The notes under the pieces were generated by a model, which did no database searches, was not told the origin of the DNA, and worked only from the letters and a program-made list of their open reading frames with translations. Shown here piece by piece: positions 59,245 through 64,000 of a DNA stretch of 64,000 nt (position 1 is its first letter; every line of letters begins with the position of its first letter). The position numbers and the translations under genes were made by a program. Source of the stretch: an uncultured Bacteroidota bacterium (lineage in GTDB: Bacteria; Bacteroidota; Bacteroidia; Chitinophagales; Chitinophagaceae); the NCBI GenBank assembly GCA_903824665.1, contig CAIJXT010000024.1, positions 62,001 to 126,000 on the forward strand. Direction: 5' to 3'.

Positions 59245-60093
59245 CTACAGATTGTCTTTTGCTATTACTGCCCAGTCACTTTTCCCAAATCCTCGGTCTA
59301 TCCAGCGATCCATCTCCGCTGCAACTGCGGGAATAATGGCAAGTGGTACACCACCCTGCTGCGCTTCGTTCATCATCAAGCCTGTATCTTTACGAGCCAT
59401 ATCCAGTTCCCAGGAAGGATTGTCGTATTTCCCTGAGGTCATACGGTGCAGTCTGGCAGGCAGCATTGCGCCTGGGTTCCATTCATTGAACAAAGCCGCA
59501 ACATCTGTCACCGGGATACCCATGGCCTTTGTGAGTGCCAGAGTATCTGCTATGCCTGCGGTAAAGGCAACCAGAAAAAGATTTCCGGCCAGCTTCATCC
59601 CCGCTGCTTTTCCAGTCTCTGTACCAAAATTGATGACTTTACCTGTCATTTTTTCCAGTTCGTACAATACTAACGCTATCGCATCCTGATCTCCCGAAAC
59701 GAGCATAAAACCAGTACTGTCGAGCGCGTTTTGCGGCCCCATAAACACTGGGGCGTGGATATATGTATATCCTCTTTCTTTCCATTTTTCAGTTCGCTCC
59801 CTGGCACCTGATACGGAGGTAGTGGTATGATCGATAATTACTGTGCCGGGTGCCAGATCACCTTTTGCCGCGTCGAGCACTTTATTTACACTTACATCAT
59901 CCTTCAGGGTTAGGTGCACCCTGGTGGCACCCCTTACGGCATCGGTAACTTTTTCGAAAGCCTCAGCACCATCAGCGACCAATGCAGCTGCTTTACCGTG
60001 AGTACGGTTCCATACATTCACTTTTAATCCCTGCCTCAGCATGGCTTTTACAAACCCTGTACCGAGCAAACCTGTTCCTAAATAAGCTATCAT
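59245..60093 (-). CDS. NAD(P)-dependent oxidoreductase (3-hydroxyisobutyrate dehydrogenase-like)
   Basis: IAYLGTGLLGTGFVKAMLRQGLKVNVWNRTHGKAAALVADGAE...KLAGNLFLVAFTAGIADTLALTKAMGI. Confidence 0.92.
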   Translation of the reverse strand: MIAYLGTGLLGTGFVKAMLRQGLKVNVWNRTHGKAAALVADGAEAFEKVTDAVRGATRVHLTLKDDVSVNKVLDAAKGDLAPGTVIIDHTTTSVSGARERTEKWKERGYTYIHAPVFMGPQNALDSTGFMLVSGDQDAIALVLYELEKMTGKVINFGTETGKAAGMKLAGNLFLVAFTAGIADTLALTKAMGIPVTDVAALFNEWNPGAMLPARLHRMTSGKYDNPSWELDMARKDTGLMMNEAQQGGVPLAIIPAVAAEMDRWIDRGFGKSDWAVIAKDNL

Positions 60094-60165
60094 AACCTTT
60101 AAAATAATTGCAAATAAGATGAAATATAAGATTTACTTCCTGCTCACCGTTTTAACAAAACAGTA

Positions 60166-60783
60166 CTAAAACAAATGTTGCCATAATCCGGCACCTTCCC
60201 TGACCAAAACCGGTGCGCCACCTGTGCAATCGACTACGGTAGATGAAAAAATTTTTCCGGGGCCACCGTCTATTACAATATCAACAACCTTTCCAAATTC
60301 CTCAAACATCACCTCGGGGTCAGTAAAGTACTCTACATCGCCATCAGTAGGCAGGGAGGCACTGATAAGCGGATGCCCTAATTCAGAAACAATGCTATGG
60401 CAGATCCGGTTATCGGGTATGCGAATACCAACAGTATCCTTCTTTGTTTTCATCAGTTTGGGTACCTGCCTGCTTGCATCAAGAATAAACGTAAACGGGC
60501 CGGGCAATGCTGCCTTGAGCAAACGAAATACCGGAGTAGACACACTGGATGCATAGTCGCTAAGATGACTGAGATCGCTGCAAATAAAGGAAAACTGTGC
60601 CTTTTTCACATCAATATTCTTGATCCGCGCGATACGCGCAATAGCAGATGCGTCAAAGATATCGCATCCTATTCCGTAAATTGTATCGGTAGGGTAAATT
60701 ATCACCCCTCCACTCCGCAGACAATCCACAACCATTTTAATCTGGCGGGGCTGCGGATTATCAGGATGGATCTGCAATAACAT
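60166..60783 (-). CDS. Sua5/YciO/YrdC family L-threonylcarbamoyladenylate synthase
   Basis: LRSGGVIIYPTDTIYGIGCDIFDASAIARIARIKNIDVKKAQFSFICSDLSHLSDYA. Confidence 0.92.
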   Translation of the reverse strand: MLLQIHPDNPQPRQIKMVVDCLRSGGVIIYPTDTIYGIGCDIFDASAIARIARIKNIDVKKAQFSFICSDLSHLSDYASSVSTPVFRLLKAALPGPFTFILDASRQVPKLMKTKKDTVGIRIPDNRICHSIVSELGHPLISASLPTDGDVEYFTDPEVMFEEFGKVVDIVIDGGPGKIFSSTVVDCTGGAPVLVREGAGLWQHLF

Positions 60784-60890
60784 TTTCTATGCTTTACGCT
60801 AAAGTTACACCTTTTAAACTTGCTATGGTATGCTGTATACAAAACACTACCATTATTGGGACGTCATGCACCAAATGATGTGGTATTTTT

Positions 60891-60898
60891 TACATTTG
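60891..60898 (+). promoter_or_regulatory. TACATTTG -7 box for the glycosyltransferase gene
   Basis: Exact TAnnTTTG 20 nt before TTG start 60918. Confidence 0.5.
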
Positions 60899-60917
60899 CG
60901 TTTCAACTGACCTTTTA

Positions 60918-61748
60918 TTGCAACTTTCGATCATTATACCAACCTGGAACAATCTGGCCTTTGCAAAGCTTTGTGTGGCCAGTATCCGAAAAAATTCCGC
61001 CTTTGATCATCAGGTGATACTGCACATAAATGATGGCAGCGACGGCACCCTGGAGTGGGCAAAGAAAGAAGGTATAGATTACACAAGTACACCTGATAAT
61101 GCAGGAATATGTAAAGCCGTGAACGAAGCCGGAGGTCTTGCAAAGCATGAGTACATAGTGTACATGAACGATGATATGTATGTATGCCCGGAATGGGATT
61201 TACACATAGCAAAAGAAATCAATGCAGCGGGCACTGATTGTTTCATGTTCTCAAGTACGATGATAGAACCGGCGGATCATGGCAATCCATGTGTTATTCA
61301 TCGCGACTATGGCACATCAATAGACACATTTGCCGAGCAGCAACTGCTGGCAGAATGCAACAAAATAGAAAAAGCTGACTGGACGGGATCTACATGGCCG
61401 CCAACGATCGTGCACCGTAAGTATTGGCTGATTACAGGCGGATATAGCATAGAATTGAGTCCTGGGGTGAGCAGTGACGATGATTTTGCAATGAAAATGT
61501 GGTATGCTGGGTGCAGAATATTCAAGGGCATAGGAAAAAGCAGGGTGTATCATTTCCAGTCGAAGTCGACACTACGGATAGTTAAAAACAATGGCCGGAA
61601 ACAGTTTCTCATGAAATGGGGCATCAATCAGTCAACATTCAACAAGCACTATATCAGACGGGGCACACCCTATACCGGCGCACTGGCTGACCCTGGCGAA
61701 ATGCCATGGGAGCAGTTCAGGGCGTGGATAAAAAGGAAAATAATGTAA
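60918..61748 (+). CDS. Glycosyltransferase family 2 protein
   Basis: LSIIIPTWNNLAFAKLCVASIRKNSAFDHQVILHINDGSDGTLEWAK...YIVYMNDDMYVCPEWD; TTG start. Confidence 0.92.
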   Translation: MQLSIIIPTWNNLAFAKLCVASIRKNSAFDHQVILHINDGSDGTLEWAKKEGIDYTSTPDNAGICKAVNEAGGLAKHEYIVYMNDDMYVCPEWDLHIAKEINAAGTDCFMFSSTMIEPADHGNPCVIHRDYGTSIDTFAEQQLLAECNKIEKADWTGSTWPPTIVHRKYWLITGGYSIELSPGVSSDDDFAMKMWYAGCRIFKGIGKSRVYHFQSKSTLRIVKNNGRKQFLMKWGINQSTFNKHYIRRGTPYTGALADPGEMPWEQFRAWIKRKIM

Positions 61749-61811
61749 AATTGCCCGGACGTAAATGACGCACCAGGCAATAAAATAGTAATTGATTTTG
61801 CAAGAATTTAA

Positions 61812-64000
61812 TTAGCGTTTCATCAAAGCTAAAGCCAGAACTTCTGCAGCAGTGTCTACATAATGAAACTTCAACCCTTTAAGATACTGCGCATTAATCT
61901 CCTCAATGTCCTTTTGGTTCTGGTTGCACATAATGATCTCGCGGATACCTGCGCGCTTGGCAGCTAGTATCTTTTCTTTGATACCGCCGACAGGTAATAC
62001 CTGCCCACGTAACGTGATCTCACCGGTCATGGCATAGAATGGCTTTACCCTGCGCCCTGTGAACGAAGATGCAAGGGATGTAAGCATGGTGATACCCGCA
62101 CTGGGTCCATCTTTAGGCACCGCACCTTCAGGCACATGTATATGAATATTCACCTCTTCGAAGCGATCGCTGTCGATGTTGAATTCTGCCGCATGTGCAC
62201 GCAAAAAAGACAATGCTGTTGTTGCACTTTCCTTCATAACGGTACCCAGGTTGCCGGTAAGCGTAAGGGCACCTTTACCTTTTGACAAAGATGATTCAAT
62301 AAACAAAATATCGCCTCCGACAGAGGTCCATGCAAGGCCAACCACGACCCCGGGTGGATGCCCCTTTGTGTAAATGTCGTTAGAGTATCTGGGCCTTCCC
62401 AATGCCTGCACTACCTGTGCATCAGTGACCACAGGGTCTATAGTTTCTTCCATAGCCACTCGCTTGGCCATAGACCGCATCATACCAGCAAGCAATCTAT
62501 CCAGTTCACGCACACCGCTTTCACGGGTGTATTCCTGTATGATCCGGAGGATGACCTTATCCGGAAATTTCATCGGTACCTTCACCAGTCCATGCAAATC
62601 ACGTTGTTTAGGTATCAGATGACGTTTGGCGATCTCTGTTTTTTCCTCTGGCGAATAGCCAGAAAGCTGTATAATCTCGAGCCGGTCGCGGAGCGCAGGT
62701 TGTATCTCACTCAGGCTGTTTGCTGTAGCGATAAACAAGACCTTGGACAAATCGTATTCGAGCTCCAGATAATTATCATAAAATGAATTATTCTGTTCCG
62801 GGTCAAGTATTTCCAGCAAAGCCGAACTCGGATCTCCGCGAAAATCTTTGCCCAATTTGTCGACCTCATCAAGTATAAACACCGGGTTGCTGGTCTTGAC
62901 CTTTCGCAAAGACTGAATGATACGGCCAGGCATGGCCCCAATGTATGTTTTGCGGTGTCCACGCAACTCGCTTTCATCATGCAAACCACCAAGACTCAGG
63001 CGAACGTATTTGCGCTCTATGGCTGCCGCAATACTCCTGCCCAGTGATGTTTTGCCAATACCCGGAGGCCCTACGAAACATAGTATCGGCGATTTCATAT
63101 CACCTTTTAACTTCAGTACTGCGAGATACTCAAGAATGCGGTCCTTTATCTTGTCCATACCATAATGATCGTGGTCCAACACCTTCTGAGCCTTTTTCAG
63201 ATCATAACTATCCTTAGTGTATGTTTCCCAGGGCAAATCGAGCATGAGATCCAGGTGATTATAAATCACTGAATAGTCCGGGGTGCTGGGGTGCATGCGT
63301 TCCAGCTTTTCAATGTTTTTCCGAAAGAGTTCCCTGGCACTTTCGGTCCATTTCATTTCTTCAGCCCTTTTTTGCAGGTCTTTTATCTCACGGTCATTCG
63401 GATCTCCACCCAGTTCCTCCTTAATAGACTTCATCTGCTGCTGAAGGAAATACTCCCGCTGCTGACGGTCTATATCTGCTCTTGTTTTATTGGTGATCTC
63501 GTTTTTCAACTCTACCAACTGCAACTCAGACTGTAACAAATTCAGCAATTTCTCAGCACGGAGGGTTACATTGTTCTCTTCGAGCATTGCCTGCTTTTCC
63601 TGCAATTTGGACGAGATATTGGAAGCAATAAAGTGCATCAAAAACGACTGTTGCTCTATATTGCGCAATACAATTCCAGCTTCGCTGGGGATATTGGGCG
63701 ACTGCTGTGCGATTCGTTCGCCATAGTCCTTTATAGACGATATCAGCGCGTCGAAACCGGGATCTTTTTTAGGGTATTCATCCTCGAGGTAATTTATCTC
63801 TGCACGATAGTATGGATCGGTCTGCGTGTACTTGCTGATGCGGAACCTGATGCGGCCCATAATGAACAGCGTAATATTGCCATCAGGCATTTTAATCTGC
63901 TTCACCACCTTTGCCAGTGTGCCTACCTCGTATATATCATCAGGTGTAGGGTCATCATTATTGCTGTCCTTCTGCGCAATTACACCAATCCATTTATTTG
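61812..64000 (-). CDS. lon: Endopeptidase La (Lon protease), 5' end outside window
   Basis: [60 protein letters not shown] catalytic Ser. The frame stays open past the track's internal Met to the edge ([36 protein letters not shown]). Confidence 0.97.
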   Translation of the reverse strand, partial: NKWIGVIAQKDSNNDDPTPDDIYEVGTLAKVVKQIKMPDGNITLFIMGRIRFRISKYTQTDPYYRAEINYLEDEYPKKDPGFDALISSIKDYGERIAQQSPNIPSEAGIVLRNIEQQSFLMHFIASNISSKLQEKQAMLEENNVTLRAEKLLNLLQSELQLVELKNEITNKTRADIDRQQREYFLQQQMKSIKEELGGDPNDREIKDLQKRAEEMKWTESARELFRKNIEKLERMHPSTPDYSVIYNHLDLMLDLPWETYTKDSYDLKKAQKVLDHDHYGMDKIKDRILEYLAVLKLKGDMKSPILCFVGPPGIGKTSLGRSIAAAIERKYVRLSLGGLHDESELRGHRKTYIGAMPGRIIQSLRKVKTSNPVFILDEVDKLGKDFRGDPSSALLEILDPEQNNSFYDNYLELEYDLSKVLFIATANSLSEIQPALRDRLEIIQLSGYSPEEKTEIAKRHLIPKQRDLHGLVKVPMKFPDKVILRIIQEYTRESGVRELDRLLAGMMRSMAKRVAMEETIDPVVTDAQVVQALGRPRYSNDIYTKGHPPGVVVGLAWTSVGGDILFIESSLSKGKGALTLTGNLGTVMKESATTALSFLRAHAAEFNIDSDRFEEVNIHIHVPEGAVPKDGPSAGITMLTSLASSFTGRRVKPFYAMTGEITLRGQVLPVGGIKEKILAAKRAGIREIIMCNQNQKDIEEINAQYLKGLKFHYVDTAAEVLALALMKR

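Overview
The window is a 64 kb chromosomal segment from a Bacteroidota genome, most likely Chitinophagaceae-like. The supporting evidence is three proteins with T9SS-type C-termini, TAnnTTTG promoter boxes, and Bacteroidota families such as DUF4295, DUF2911, DUF4105 and BshB1. Most of it is housekeeping: ileS, atpG, an sdaA-type serine dehydratase, dnaG, rnr, ftsE, rpmG/rpmB, rpsL/rpsG, folC, exbB/exbD, lon, and a cox3-cox3-cox4-SCO-DUF420 cluster with cyoE. Both edges cut genes. The left 5.3 kb is one minus-strand ORF, missing from the supplied ORF track, that encodes a giant secreted protein with about 18 Ig-like repeats of about 72 aa. The right edge cuts lon. No tRNA, rRNA, CRISPR array, IS element or prophage was recognised. 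The most interesting non-coding or unexplained signals are: (1) two 13-bp palindromes placed between divergent TAnnTTTG promoters of a Fur-family regulator and a MerC-domain protein; (2) two degenerate arrays of exact 7-nt period (GTNNAAA-like) at 32.3 kb and 47.9 kb; (3) a duplicated 142-bp element at 43.6-44.0 kb with perfectly conserved TTGCGCA hairpins; (4) a composite of 72-nt and 38-nt direct repeats flanking a T9SS cargo gene; (5) an RRM / NYN-LOTUS / cold-shock neighbourhood; (6) an intrinsic terminator between two divergent genes, suggesting an unannotated short RNA. I see no convincing complete new multi-gene system; the candidates are given as testable observations.
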